A stretch of DNA of 64,000 nucleotides from contig CBFGUW010000024.1 in the NCBI GenBank assembly GCA_965652395.1, positions 6,529 to 70,528 on the forward strand, in the 5' to 3' direction. The notes under the pieces were generated by a model. That model ran no database searches. It saw nothing but the letters and a program-made list of their open reading frames with translations, and was not told the origin of the DNA. The stretch is from Saccharospirillum sp965652395. GTDB taxonomy: Bacteria > Pseudomonadota > Gammaproteobacteria > Pseudomonadales > Natronospirillaceae. Position 1 is the first letter of the stretch. The number at the start of each line of letters is the position of its first letter. A program made the position numbers and the translations under genes. Below, one piece after another: positions 51,359-60,825 of the stretch.

Positions 51359-52337
51359 TTGGGCCGTTATCGGTACCGGCGGAATGGCCGGCACTTTTGT
51401 GGAAGACGCCAGGCATGGCAAGGGTGGGCGGTTCACCGCCGTTTATTCCCGCTCAATGCAAAAGGCCAAAGCTTTTGCGGCCGAGCACGATATCGAACAC
51501 AGCTACGACGACCTTTCCGCTTTGCTCGCCAGAGACGACATCGACCTCGTTTACATTGCCAGCCCGCACACCAGCCATTTTGAACAAGGCATGCAGGCGA
51601 TGGCCGCCGGTAAAGGCGTATTGATTGAAAAGCCGGTGACCACCAACCTGGAGGATGCCAAGCGGCTGTATGAAGAGGCTGAGAAACGCTCGGTCTTTTG
51701 CCAGGAAGCGGTATGGACGCGGTTTAACCCGGCGTATCAACAGATACTGACCGAGGCGAGAGACGGCCGTTTGGGTGACCTGAAGCACTGCTACGCCAGC
51801 TTTGGTTTTACCAGCCCGAGTGACCCCGAGCACCGCCTCAACAACCCCAAGCTGGCTGGCGGTGCGCTGCTGGATATTGGCCTTTACCCGCTACTGCTGC
51901 CGCTGGACCTCTTCGGTACGCCCCAGAGCATTGATGGGAATGTGGCGTTTATGAGCACCGGTGTCGATCAATCGGCGGATTGGGTGTTGAGCTACGAAGG
52001 CGGCCGACGCGCCACGGTCAGCTACAGTCTGGCCTGCCAATTACCGAACACAGCGACCATCAGTGGAGACAAAGGCTGGGTTGAGGTTCGCCCGCCGTTT
52101 TTCGCGCCGAATACTGCCGCCTGGATGACCGACGCTGCCAGACCGGTCAGCAACCGGCGCTATCCTGTCATTGGCAAGGGCTATCATTACGAATTCACGG
52201 CGGTGAACCGAAGCTTCGATGAAGGCGAGCTGTGCTGCCCCGAGCACGATTGGGCCGCCTCCCTCGAACTGATGACCTTGATTGATCGTATTCAGTCTAT
52301 GGCTACAAACGATACACCCGCGCCTCGAACGGCTTGA
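51351..52337 (+). CDS. Gfo/Idh/MocA family oxidoreductase
   Basis: 328 residues. The Rossmann start is WAVIGTGGMAGTFVED, followed by YIASPHTSHFEQGMQAMAAGKGVLIEKPVT containing the EKP motif of the family, and VWTRFNPAYQQI. The second domain starts at ASFGFTSP. It should oxidise or reduce a sugar or cyclitol with NAD(P). Its 3' end overlaps the convergent glucosidase gene by 35 bp. A dihydrodiol-dehydrogenase-like or glucose-fructose-type enzyme are both possible. Confidence 0.9.
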   Translation: MNNWAVIGTGGMAGTFVEDARHGKGGRFTAVYSRSMQKAKAFAAEHDIEHSYDDLSALLARDDIDLVYIASPHTSHFEQGMQAMAAGKGVLIEKPVTTNLEDAKRLYEEAEKRSVFCQEAVWTRFNPAYQQILTEARDGRLGDLKHCYASFGFTSPSDPEHRLNNPKLAGGALLDIGLYPLLLPLDLFGTPQSIDGNVAFMSTGVDQSADWVLSYEGGRRATVSYSLACQLPNTATISGDKGWVEVRPPFFAPNTAAWMTDAARPVSNRRYPVIGKGYHYEFTAVNRSFDEGELCCPEHDWAASLELMTLIDRIQSMATNDTPAPRTA

Positions 52338-53985
52338 GTGTACCCGTGGTAGTCAGGGTGTGTGCTTCGACGTTGTGGTTGGCCAACATCAGGTTGGCCG
52401 AAGTAATGGCTTTGGGTAGGTGATCAAATTCAGCGGATCGATCACTCATATTGCACAGCACTAAATACTGTTCATTCCCGTGTGTTCGGCTGTACGCAAA
52501 GATCTGTTCATGGTCTTCCAGTACCAGATCATAGGTGCCGTAAATTAACCCTGGGTTGTCCCGACGAAGACTGATCATCCGTTTGTAGTAATTCAACACG
52601 GAATCAGGATCTTCCTGCTGAGCTTCGGCGTTCAGGGTTTTGTAATTCGGGTTGACGGTCAGCCAGGGCTTACCGGTAGTAAACCCGGCATTTTCCTCTG
52701 GCGACCATTGCATCGGCGTGCGGGAGTTGTCCCGTGCGTTGTCACGCAGGGCGGCTATGATGTCTTCGTCTCCCCAACCCTGTTCACGCCATTTACGGGC
52801 TTTGTTGTGAATGGCCACGTCGTCGAATTGCTGCAGTTCACTGAACGGAAAATTGGACATGCCCAATTCCTGGCCCTGATAAATAAAGGGTGTGCCCTGC
52901 ATCAGAAAATACAGAGTGGCGATGGCGGTGGCACTCTCGCTCCAGAATTCCTTGTCGTTACCCCAGGTGGAAACGATGCGTGGAATGTCATGATTTTCCA
53001 CGAAGAGCGCATTCCAGCCTTTACCTTCCAAGCCCTTTTGCCAACGCGTCAGTGTTTTCTTCAAATGAGGAAGGTTCAGACCGGATTCCGAGGTGCTCCA
53101 CAGAGTGAGCTGCTCGAACTGAAACAGCATATTGAAACGACCAGCGTCTTCACTCACCCAATCCGGTGCCTGGTCCACGTTCACACCATTGGCTTCGCCG
53201 ACAGTCATGATGTCGTAGTGGGCGAAGGTATTCGCGCACAAATCGCTTACATCGTCCAACACGCCCTCGACGTTCATGTGCATGTCCATCGAAGGTACCG
53301 TGACAAGGCCTTCGGGGTTGGGCATGTCCGGCAGGCCATCCACTTTGCGGATGTGGGTGATGGCATCGATGCGAAAGCCATCGACCCCTTTGTCCAGCCA
53401 CCAACGCACCATATCGTAAAGGGCCGAGCGCATTTCCGCGTTCGCCCAGTTCAGGTCAGGTTGTTTGCTGGAAAACACGTGCAGGAAATACTGGTCTGTC
53501 GTGTCGTCATAACGCCAGGCAGATTCGTTGAAAATACTTTCCCAGTTGTTGGGCGGTCCACCGTTTTTTCCGTCCCGCCAGATGTACCAATCGCGTTTTG
53601 GGTTGTCTCGCGAAGAACGTGACTCCTGGAACCAGGGGTGTTCGTCACTGGTGTGATTCAACACCAGATCCAACAGAATTTTAATGCCCCGGTGATGCGC
53701 TTCGGCGAGCAGGTGATCGAAATCTTCCATGGTGCCGAATTCAGCCATGATGCCTTGATAGTCACTGATATCGTAACCGTTGTCGTCGTTGGGCGAGGAG
53801 AAGATCGGACACAACCAAAGCACGTTGACGCCCAAATCGTTCAGGTAATCCAGTTTCTGGGTGATGCCCTGTAGATCACCGATGCCATCACCATTGCTGT
53901 CCATGAAACTGCGGGGATATATCTGGTAGACAACGGCGTTTTTCCACCAGGCTTCGGTGGGGGTATGGGGCGATGTCTGCTGCAT
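52303..53985 (-). CDS. GH13 alpha-glucosidase (oligo-1,6-glucosidase type)
   Basis: 560 residues from the ATG at 53985 (AGGA nine bases upstream; a TTG at 54003 is in frame). No signal peptide, so cytoplasmic. WWKNAVVYQIYPRSFMDSNGDGIGDLQGI is the typical start. Catalytic residues: nucleophile D207 in GFRIDAITH, acid E264 in VGEANG and D333 in ENHDIPR. It probably releases glucose from short malto- or isomalto-oligosaccharides that enter after the surface pullulanase and amylase act. Confidence 0.92.
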   Translation of the reverse strand: MQQTSPHTPTEAWWKNAVVYQIYPRSFMDSNGDGIGDLQGITQKLDYLNDLGVNVLWLCPIFSSPNDDNGYDISDYQGIMAEFGTMEDFDHLLAEAHHRGIKILLDLVLNHTSDEHPWFQESRSSRDNPKRDWYIWRDGKNGGPPNNWESIFNESAWRYDDTTDQYFLHVFSSKQPDLNWANAEMRSALYDMVRWWLDKGVDGFRIDAITHIRKVDGLPDMPNPEGLVTVPSMDMHMNVEGVLDDVSDLCANTFAHYDIMTVGEANGVNVDQAPDWVSEDAGRFNMLFQFEQLTLWSTSESGLNLPHLKKTLTRWQKGLEGKGWNALFVENHDIPRIVSTWGNDKEFWSESATAIATLYFLMQGTPFIYQGQELGMSNFPFSELQQFDDVAIHNKARKWREQGWGDEDIIAALRDNARDNSRTPMQWSPEENAGFTTGKPWLTVNPNYKTLNAEAQQEDPDSVLNYYKRMISLRRDNPGLIYGTYDLVLEDHEQIFAYSRTHGNEQYLVLCNMSDRSAEFDHLPKAITSANLMLANHNVEAHTLTTTGTLKPFEARVYRL

Positions 53986-54409
53986 GGTCGGTGGTCCTGT
54001 CAAATCAATAAAGGCTGGTTCGTCAGCCTAGGGGCTGTTCGGTCGGCAGGGTTCTGCCAGGAATCGGCAGAGAGTAATGAAGGCGGGGGACTAAATGAAC
54101 CGCATTTTTTCAACCTTGCAGAGAATCAACCCCTCTCCCCCCAGGACTAGACCGGGAAGGAGCACCGCTAGACAGATGGGAAAACGGCCACTGAATCGGT
54201 AAGGCGCCTGTCACGTACTTGATAGTAGTTCTCGTTGAGGCCAGGCGGTTGTATCAAAAGCGTCAACAAACTGGATGTACTCGGCCCGTTAACGCGCCGA
54301 AAATTTCGATTAGCGTGCGTTTTTGTAACTTCGTGGAAAAGCCCCCCATGCCCGGCTAACGTTTTTAAAACTCATAACGCTTAAGTTATTGTTGAACGGG
54401 AGCCGAAGT
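53986..54409. other. intergenic stretch without a recognised gene
   Basis: 424 bp between the glucosidase start and the lipoprotein gene. I see no conserved frame, repeat copy or convincing promoter. A G-rich run is present on the minus strand near 54130 but does not match a MalT box well. Confidence 0.5.
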
Positions 54410-54544
54410 ATGAGAAATAACCCAGCTTTTTACTTTGCCTGTGTATTGCCTTTTCTTTTAACCGCATGCGATAACGCGTCGGACGATACAGATAACAACG
54501 GTGATACCCGTCCGCATCCCGTGCTGGCTTCCCCAGTGGAATGA
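54410..54544 (+). pseudogene. lipoprotein signal segment, out of frame with the following gene
   Basis: An ATG at 54410 with GGGAGCCGAAG upstream encodes 44 residues: signal peptide MRNNPAFYFACVLPFLLTAC with lipobox LTAC, then an Asp/Asn linker of the kind seen in the other lipoproteins here, then a TGA at 54542. The next frame begins at an ATG inside this stop (ATGA) and lacks any export signal. One extra base in the CCCC run at 54531-54534 would fuse both parts into one lipoprotein. This is either a frameshift (real or sequencing error) or two coupled genes. Confidence 0.6.
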
Positions 54545-56055
54545 TCGTAGCGTCACCCACGAGCAGCGGTAGCAGTACCACCGGCAAAGCCTTGACGCTG
54601 AACAGCGTCATGAACCGGACAACCGGATACGACTCACTCACCAGTCAATTGGAAGACCTGCTCAGTGGTGCCTCTTCCGTGAGCGATGTATTCGACCCCG
54701 AAGCGTTTTACGCCATGAGTGGCGATGCCGAGTGTTACGGCCCCGAACTGCTGTATCAGGACCACCCCGATGCACCGGATGCCAATGACGACGGCTCGCT
54801 GCCGACCGGCGACCTCGGTATTTGGGAGGAAACCCTGGATACCGGCGAAGCCTGTGCCGCAGCCCAGCTGAACGCTCAGTTGGAAGGTGTACAAAACCGC
54901 ACCTTCATGTCGATGATGGGATTAGCCAGCCTGATCATCGCTTATGAATCAGACGGCCATGCCTGGCCGGACGACGTGGAAACCTCAGGAAGTACAGGCG
55001 ACCTTGCCGCCACCCTCAACGCCGAAGGCATCGCCAACGTTAACTTTGTCAGCGCGGAAATTGAATACGACAGCGCGACCGAACAATACAGCTACAGCCT
55101 CGAATTGACATACACCCGAGACAGTACCGACTATGACATCGCCGTCTCACTCATTTATGACGAGGTGGACGGGGACGAAAATACCTACGAAAGCCTGCTC
55201 AACCTATTGGTGGAAGATACCTTTGTTAACGGCGGAGACCGCTGTGTGAATGACAACGCCGTAACGCGTGGCACCTCGCTGCACTTCATCAGCAACAGCG
55301 CTACCGACATTCGCCTGCAGGCACGTGAAGCCGCCTGGTGTGAACACTTTGATTTAGACCTGGCATCGGATGCCAACGGCCTGACTCAGGATATCGCAAC
55401 AGCGGGACTGAGCACCGAAATCACCGGCTATGTTCTTAACCCGGATACCGACCCGGACAATAACAACGCCACCCTGGACGGTTGGGAGAACAATTTCGCC
55501 TATTTCACGGCGGACTTTAACCCCGACACACTGCGAGGGGATTATGCCTACGTTTGGCAGGCCGGACCGGGCGATGACAAAAGCCGGGTATTCAATGTAG
55601 GGCTGGAAGTGTCCGACGGCTCTTCCGGCGAAGCCTATTTCGGTTACGGCGACCACGTGGAAACCACCGGCTTTGAACACATTGTTAAAGGGTTTATCTG
55701 CAATTGGGCGGGCCCCGGCAACGATCATACCCTGCTTGCCTACGCCCAGCGCCAGCATATCACCCGGTCGGACAGCAGCGGTTTGTTCGAACCTTCGAAC
55801 AGCAACGGCAGTTCATCCAACATCACCTATGCGCCAACCACTAGTTGCACACACGCCGGTGGTGATTCCTTCCTGTACGATCGGGATCTGGATGGCGACC
55901 TGAACGATGAAACATCCGACACGGTTAATGTGGGCACCGGCCAGACATTGGCTTTTGACTTGATGGATGCGGTTCAAGCCGAAACGGACTATGGCACTAT
56001 TGATTTGTATATTCAGAATGGCCGGGGTTATGACCTACCAGATTACCCTAATTAA
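54541..56055 (+). CDS. large acidic surface-type protein of unknown function (frameshifted C-terminal part)
   Basis: 504 residues, rich in Asp, Ser, Thr and Gly (for example DHPDAPDANDDGSLP and NPDTDPDNNNATLDG), with even spread of cysteines that could form disulfides. The start (MIVASPTSSGSSTTGK) is a Ser/Thr linker, not a protein N-terminus, which supports the idea that the lipoprotein signal at 54410-54544 belongs to it. No domain recognised. If the frame is repaired, the product would be about 548 residues and surface-anchored. Confidence 0.7.
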   Translation: MIVASPTSSGSSTTGKALTLNSVMNRTTGYDSLTSQLEDLLSGASSVSDVFDPEAFYAMSGDAECYGPELLYQDHPDAPDANDDGSLPTGDLGIWEETLDTGEACAAAQLNAQLEGVQNRTFMSMMGLASLIIAYESDGHAWPDDVETSGSTGDLAATLNAEGIANVNFVSAEIEYDSATEQYSYSLELTYTRDSTDYDIAVSLIYDEVDGDENTYESLLNLLVEDTFVNGGDRCVNDNAVTRGTSLHFISNSATDIRLQAREAAWCEHFDLDLASDANGLTQDIATAGLSTEITGYVLNPDTDPDNNNATLDGWENNFAYFTADFNPDTLRGDYAYVWQAGPGDDKSRVFNVGLEVSDGSSGEAYFGYGDHVETTGFEHIVKGFICNWAGPGNDHTLLAYAQRQHITRSDSSGLFEPSNSNGSSSNITYAPTTSCTHAGGDSFLYDRDLDGDLNDETSDTVNVGTGQTLAFDLMDAVQAETDYGTIDLYIQNGRGYDLPDYPN

Positions 56056-56069
56056 GGGGAGTGAACCGA

Positions 56070-56093
56070 GCGCCCGCTTTCACAGGCGGGCGC
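56070..56093. terminator. hairpin between convergent genes
   Basis: GCGCCCGC and GCGGGCGC arms enclose 8 bases between the surface-protein stop and azlD. No T-run. Confidence 0.6.
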
Positions 56094-56104
56094 CAACAAG
56101 GCCG

Positions 56105-56422
56105 TTACCCCAGAAAATGCTTAAGCCCTAAAAACAGCCCCATTCCGCCAATAACCACCGCTAAGGTGTGTTTCGCCACCAAACTGATGACCACCGTGCC
56201 AACACCGGCCAGAAGAAACAGATTGGTGAGGTCGCCGTTTTCAACGGTAGGCAGAAAAACCAAGGGAGCCCACATCGCGGTGAGTACGGCGGGCGCGGTG
56301 AACTTCAGGAACCGCCGGGTGCGCGCATCAAGCGTGATCGGTATCGACCGGGTTAGAAAGGCATAGCGGCAGCAAAAAGTAATGCACGCCATCAGCGGAA
56401 TCGCGAGCCAGACATTGATCAT
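56105..56422 (-). CDS. azlD: AzlD family branched-chain amino acid export subunit
   Basis: 105 residues from the ATG at 56422, set by ATGA overlap with azlC. Three or four helices including FLKFTAPAVLTAMWAPLVFLP and VIGGMGLFLGLKHFL, and CRYAFLTRSIP, all AzlD hallmarks. With AzlC it forms an exporter of branched-chain amino acids or analogues such as azaleucine. Confidence 0.9.
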   Translation of the reverse strand: MINVWLAIPLMACITFCCRYAFLTRSIPITLDARTRRFLKFTAPAVLTAMWAPLVFLPTVENGDLTNLFLLAGVGTVVISLVAKHTLAVVIGGMGLFLGLKHFLG

Positions 56423-57144
56423 GGCAGAACACTTTTCGAATCGGTAACCCCCGATAAAAAATAGCCCACTACCATACCGGCGAGTGTCGATATCAGCAGC
56501 CCCTGGGACACTCCGAAAACGGCGAAGGCCACCGATGAAACACCACTGGTTACCACGCACAGTAGAGTCGGTCGGTCACGGATTTCCGGTATCACGATTG
56601 CAATGAAGGTCGCGGCAACCGCAAACTCAAACCCGAGGTTTTCAAGGTTGGGGATGCTGCGCCCCAACAGAATTCCTGCCAGCGAAGCCAGGTTCCACCA
56701 CAGGTAAAAAGTGGCCCCGGCACCCAGGGCATAGTAGCGACTGAAGTGCTGTGTATGTTGCAGACGGTTCATCGTTACCGCGAACAATTCATCCGTCAGC
56801 AGAAACGCCAGGATCACCCGCCATTTTAAACCGAGCGCTTGAGTATGATCACGGAACACAGCCGAATAGAGCAGGTGGCGTGAACTGATGATGGTGCTCG
56901 TTCCAAGCAGGGCGGTCAGGCTCCCTATGGGTATCAGAGTAAAGCTCGCTAGCTGCACGGCTCCCGCAAACACCAGCAACGACATCAACTGAGCCTGCAG
57001 AGCACTGAGGCCGGTTTCCAACGCCAGTGAACCACACAGCACACCCCAGGGCGCCGTCGCCAGGGCCAGCGGGAAAATATCCAACGTTCCCCGAAGGGCC
57101 TGGTTTACCGGTTGTATTGAAGCGTCCTGGAATTGCGTGCTCAT
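56419..57144 (-). CDS. azlC: AzlC family branched-chain amino acid permease
   Basis: 241 residues. The conserved start FPLALATAPWGVLCGSLALETGLSALQAQLMSLLVFAGAVQLASF and RHLLYSAVFRDH...LLTDELFAV are typical of AzlC. Six to eight membrane helices. It is the larger half of the AzlCD exporter; an AraC regulator gene lies immediately upstream on the same strand and probably controls it. Confidence 0.93.
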   Translation of the reverse strand: MSTQFQDASIQPVNQALRGTLDIFPLALATAPWGVLCGSLALETGLSALQAQLMSLLVFAGAVQLASFTLIPIGSLTALLGTSTIISSRHLLYSAVFRDHTQALGLKWRVILAFLLTDELFAVTMNRLQHTQHFSRYYALGAGATFYLWWNLASLAGILLGRSIPNLENLGFEFAVAATFIAIVIPEIRDRPTLLCVVTSGVSSVAFAVFGVSQGLLISTLAGMVVGYFLSGVTDSKSVLP

Positions 57145-57199
57145 GGGCTGACCGAATGCGGTTTGGGACCAATTACTTTATTCCCAACCGGCATGCCCG

Positions 57200-58054
57200 C
57201 TATTGTAAGGAATTGCTCAGCGCACTCTGGTAACGTGCCGGGGTAATGCCCATGCAGCGCTTGAAGTGATGGGTAAAATGGCTTTGATCGTGAAAACCAC
57301 AGGTAACGGCCACCTGAACAGGACTCATGCCCTGGCGCAATAGCTGTTTGGCGCGTTTGATGCGCGCTTGAATCTGAAAGGCGTGAGGTGGCAGGCCGAA
57401 TACTTTTTTGAACTGTCGTACCAGATGAAAGGGGCTTAAACCTGCGATCGCGGCAAGTTGTTCCAGAGAAGGGTTTTCATCCAGATGGTCCAGCAGATAT
57501 TCCTGCACCCACTTCAGCCGCAACCTCCCTGTTTCAAGTGTTTTAGGTGCTTTCCGCCGTTTGGATTGGCGAATCACCAGGTTGCTCATAAAAGAGTAGA
57601 GAACGGAATCCACCAACAAGGGATTGGTTTCCGTCTTCACAACGTCAAAAAAGAGCCTCAGTTGCGCGGCTAACCGGGCGTCTTCGATTACAGCATTGGG
57701 GAAGTATGGCACGCCGCTATCGTTGGCGAACACACCGGCGCAGACGCGTTCAAAATGGTCCGCCAGTGGATACATGGCACGGTAAGCCCAACCGCCTTCC
57801 GTCTCGGCCTGGCCGGTGTGAACGTCGTCCGCGTTCACCAGAATAAGAGTGTTTGGCCCCGCCACATGTTGGGCGCCGGTGCGGTAAAAACGTTGCGCAC
57901 CGGTGTCGATCACGCCGATGGTATAGCCTTCGTGAACGTGCCGATTGAAAGCGTGGGTCCGGTACTGAGCCTCGACAATCTCGAAACCCCGGTCGGTATC
58001 CAGCTTCTGCACCACATTGAATGTGGCTTTTTCGATCAGTTGGGGTGTCTGCAT
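57200..58054 (-). CDS. AraC family transcriptional regulator
   Basis: 284 residues. An N-terminal cupin-type sensing domain (HVHEGYTIGVIDTGAQRFYRTGAQHVAGPNTLILVNADDVHTG) precedes two helix-turn-helix units: PSLEQLAAIAGLSPFHLVRQFKKVFG and PVQVAVTCGFHDQSHFTHHFKRCMGITPARYQ. Such regulators with linked azlC genes respond to amino acids or related effectors. The 55-bp gap to azlC suggests direct control or co-transcription. Confidence 0.92.
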   Translation of the reverse strand: MQTPQLIEKATFNVVQKLDTDRGFEIVEAQYRTHAFNRHVHEGYTIGVIDTGAQRFYRTGAQHVAGPNTLILVNADDVHTGQAETEGGWAYRAMYPLADHFERVCAGVFANDSGVPYFPNAVIEDARLAAQLRLFFDVVKTETNPLLVDSVLYSFMSNLVIRQSKRRKAPKTLETGRLRLKWVQEYLLDHLDENPSLEQLAAIAGLSPFHLVRQFKKVFGLPPHAFQIQARIKRAKQLLRQGMSPVQVAVTCGFHDQSHFTHHFKRCMGITPARYQSALSNSLQ

Positions 58055-58125
58055 GGGTGGATCACACCAGAGCCTCAGAGAAAGGTCTTGTAAGAAATTG
58101 CGCCTGTGCCGTGACTATACCCCCG

Positions 58126-58617
58126 CTACCCAAGCACGGCGAACAAATCCTCTTGCTGAACCGCCCCCTGCTCGAACGCCAGAAGCCACTGCTTCTTATC
58201 CAACCCACCCGCATAACCGGTCAGTGTTCCATTCTTCCCGATCACCCGATGACAGGGCACGACAATAGCGATGGGATTGGCCCCATTGGCCGCCCCGATA
58301 GCACGTATCGCACTGGGTTTGCCGATCAACTCCGCCTGTTGCGCATAATAGCGCGTCTCACCGTAAGGAATCTCCGTCAGCGCCCGCCAGGCCGCCTGTT
58401 GAAACTCCGTACCTTTCGCCGCCAGCGGTAAATCGAACGTCGTGCGTTCACGGCGGAAATAAGCGCTCACTTGCGCCGCTCCCAACCGGCTGATGTCGTT
58501 TTCGGTTTCCGCATTGGGCGCATCGACAAATTGAACGGCGGTAATAGCCTGGTCGCTGGCTTCCACCCGAACCCAGCCCAGGGGCGTATTGAGATGGCTG
58601 TAATAGAGAGTACTCAT
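58126..58617 (-). CDS. ogt: methylated-DNA-protein cysteine methyltransferase
   Basis: 163 residues from the ATG at 58617, which overlaps the upstream gene by ATGA. The active site is VVPCHRV with acceptor C122, preceded by EFQQAAWRALTEIPYGETRYY and followed by GYAGGLDKKQWLLAFE. It removes alkyl groups from O6-alkylguanine by suicidal transfer. It complements the Ada-type domain in the neighbouring protein, so together they restore the activities of a full Ada plus AlkA. Confidence 0.95.
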   Translation of the reverse strand: MSTLYYSHLNTPLGWVRVEASDQAITAVQFVDAPNAETENDISRLGAAQVSAYFRRERTTFDLPLAAKGTEFQQAAWRALTEIPYGETRYYAQQAELIGKPSAIRAIGAANGANPIAIVVPCHRVIGKNGTLTGYAGGLDKKQWLLAFEQGAVQQEDLFAVLG

Positions 58618-59993
58618 GTCAGGTTCCACAATTGAAAGGTAAGGTAACTTTGCCAGGGCGACGCTTGGGACGGCTCCAGCGTCAGACCCTCCCGTTCCAG
58701 CGCGCGTTTCACACCCAGATCGGACCCGAGCCAGATATCGCTGTCGCTCAGGCCGCGCATGCGCGCGTAACGTACCGTCCAGGGGCCGATGCCAGGCAAC
58801 GCCTCCCAGCCATCCGGGTCTGAATCCACCCCGGCCTGCACACAATGTTCAGCCAACCGGGTCAGCGTATCGCGCCGACGGCCCGGCATTTTCAGAAAAC
58901 CCAGATCCGCCTCCGCCAGTTCAGCCGGAGTTGGGAACAGCCGGTGTTCCCCCAAAGACGGCCCCACCTGATCCACCACCTGGGTAACCAAGCCCCGAGC
59001 CGCCGCCACACTCACCTGCTGCCCAAGCACCGCACGAACCCCCGCCTCGAACGGATCCCAAATACCCGGCAATCGCAGACCGGGTATGATGCGATCTCCC
59101 AAACCGGGCAACAGCTTCAGCTGCTCCTCAATTAGAGCAATATCCGCATCGAGATCCAGCAAACGACGGATGTTACGAATAATCGGCAACAACGACCCAG
59201 GCCGGGAAAGCTCCAACGTCACACTGAATCCACACCGTTCCGGCCGATGGCGGGCCGTAAAATAGCCCTCCAAAAAAGCCCCATCGGCCTGAGGCCACCG
59301 GAAAGTACGACCGTAACTGTGTTCAGAGCACCACTCCAAACCCGGAATCAACCGCGCCTGAAGAAAATCACGCAACGCCGACCAGGCATAAGGCGGCCGA
59401 TAACTCAGCAGCAACGTCAGCCCCGTAGCCGTCTTACCTCCACTTTGACGACGCAACGCCGTAGGAGTGAGTTGCAACGAACGCACAAAGCAATCGTTAA
59501 ACCGCCGCACACTGCCAAAACCCGCCGCCAGAGCAATCTCCGTGACCGGCATGGACGTCTGCTGCAACAAACTCTTCGCAAACAACAACTGCTGATACAA
59601 CGCATACTGCTTCGGGCTGGTGCCCAACTTAGCCTGAAACAACTTATTCAGATAACGCGGACCAATGCCCAACCGCTCACTCAACCGCTCCACCGACCCC
59701 TCCAGCAGAGCCCCGTTATCGATCAGCTTCAGCGCCCGCTCCAACGTCGTATCCGTCCCTTTCCAGGCAAAAGACGCCGGAGCACTGTCCGGCCGACAGC
59801 GCAGACAAGGACGAAACCCCTGATTGGCCGCCGCCACAGCGCTATCGAAATAACGCACGTTTTTCTCCTTTGGCGCCGGAGCCGGGCAGATCGGCCGACA
59901 GTAAATACCGGTCGTCTTCACCGCCACGAAAAAGCGACCGTCGAATCTCGGATCACGCGCCAGGCGGGCTCTACGGCAGGTTTCGGCATCCAT
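58614..59993 (-). CDS. Ada-AlkA fusion: methylphosphotriester regulator and 3-methyladenine glycosylase
   Basis: 459 residues from the ATG at 59993 (AAAGAG nine bases upstream); ATGs at 60002 and 60017 are alternatives. Order: Ada metal-binding domain with C32 and C36 in IYCRPICPA and C63 and C66 in CLRC, C32 being the methyl acceptor; AraC-type helix-turn-helix (ERLSERLGIGPRYLNKLFQAKLGTSPKQY); AlkA N-terminal domain; HhH-GPD glycosylase with LPGIGPWTVRYARMRG and the catalytic aspartate in WLGSDLGVK. It should sense methylated DNA, switch on repair genes and excise alkylated bases. Confidence 0.93.
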   Translation of the reverse strand: MDAETCRRARLARDPRFDGRFFVAVKTTGIYCRPICPAPAPKEKNVRYFDSAVAAANQGFRPCLRCRPDSAPASFAWKGTDTTLERALKLIDNGALLEGSVERLSERLGIGPRYLNKLFQAKLGTSPKQYALYQQLLFAKSLLQQTSMPVTEIALAAGFGSVRRFNDCFVRSLQLTPTALRRQSGGKTATGLTLLLSYRPPYAWSALRDFLQARLIPGLEWCSEHSYGRTFRWPQADGAFLEGYFTARHRPERCGFSVTLELSRPGSLLPIIRNIRRLLDLDADIALIEEQLKLLPGLGDRIIPGLRLPGIWDPFEAGVRAVLGQQVSVAAARGLVTQVVDQVGPSLGEHRLFPTPAELAEADLGFLKMPGRRRDTLTRLAEHCVQAGVDSDPDGWEALPGIGPWTVRYARMRGLSDSDIWLGSDLGVKRALEREGLTLEPSQASPWQSYLTFQLWNLT

Positions 59994-60106
59994 TTGGGGC
60001 ATCTCTTTAGTCTTCATTAAGCCCAGTTTACGCCGCTGAGGATCCAGCACTAGCCAGAATCGGAACTGAATAGTGTTTTCAAGTATTAAGATTGGCCGAG
60101 AAGTAA

Positions 60107-60234
60107 GCGACGGATGCCGGGGAAGCTCCCGTGGGGAAGTCTGCAGCAAGGATGCTGCGGCCTAGGCCCGAAACGTCGGACCGCCATGGACAGATTCACG
60201 CCGACCCCACGGGAGCATCCCTGGCACCCAGCGC
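60107..60234. repeat. palindromic intergenic element, copy 6 (inverted, longer core)
   Basis: Arms at 60107-60136 and 60205-60234 pair at 25 of 30 positions (GCGACGGATGCCGGGG...CTCCCGTGGGG). The core is 68 bp with CTGCAGCAAGGATGCTGCGG and an extra segment (CCCGAAACGTCGGAC) not present in other copies. It occupies the gap upstream of the ada-alkA gene. Confidence 0.9.
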
Positions 60235-60352
60235 GAGCCATAGCTACCTGTAAACCATTGCCTAGGAAGCGAAAACTTTGACCGGTTCATCGAAATTGAC
60301 TTGGTGGGCAGGCTATACTCGCCAGCACATTCTCATCCGTGAAGGATAACGC

Positions 60353-60820
60353 ATGAAAACTCTTGCGACTGTTCTAACTCTTTCTCTCAGCACCGCCGCC
60401 CTGGCCGCCCCCAACGCCGACCTACTCGTAGGCACCTGGAACTGCGGCGTCACCGAAACCACCCCACAAGGCACCATGGAAATGGACGGCACTGTAGAAT
60501 ACAAAGCCGACAAAACCGCCGAATACAACATGATGATGAAAATGGACCTCACCGAACTCGACCAAGCTTTCGCCATCGACATGAACGGCACCGGCACCTG
60601 GCGTATCGAAGGCGACCAACTCATCAGCACCGCCGAAACCATGGACGTCGCCAACGCCGGCGAACCCTCACCCTTCCTCGACATGATGATGCCCCAGTTC
60701 AAAGCCGAACAGCAGCGCCAGCTCGGCAAAGAAACCAAAACCACCATTGTCGAACTCACAGAAAACCGCTTCGTGCAAAAGCCCGCCGAGAGTGCGGATA
60801 CCGTAGCCTGCACACGCTAA
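60353..60820 (+). CDS. secreted protein of unknown function
   Basis: 155 residues with signal peptide ATVLTLSLSTAALA. The mature domain starts LLVGTWNCGVTE and continues as alternating strands (MEMDGTVEYKADKTAEYNMMMKMD, TGTWRIEGDQLISTAE), which suggests a small lipocalin-like beta-barrel in the periplasm; two cysteines (C29 region and the C-terminal ACTR) could pair. Located inside the alkylation-repair cluster without evident link to it. AGGA-type ribosome site before the ATG. Confidence 0.72.
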   Translation: MKTLATVLTLSLSTAALAAPNADLLVGTWNCGVTETTPQGTMEMDGTVEYKADKTAEYNMMMKMDLTELDQAFAIDMNGTGTWRIEGDQLISTAETMDVANAGEPSPFLDMMMPQFKAEQQRQLGKETKTTIVELTENRFVQKPAESADTVACTR

Positions 60821-60825
60821 AAACT

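Noticed and set aside
59247..60020. 257-codon open frame on the plus strand
   Set aside because: Antisense to the ada-alkA fusion; Arg/Gln/Pro-rich composition typical of a shadow.
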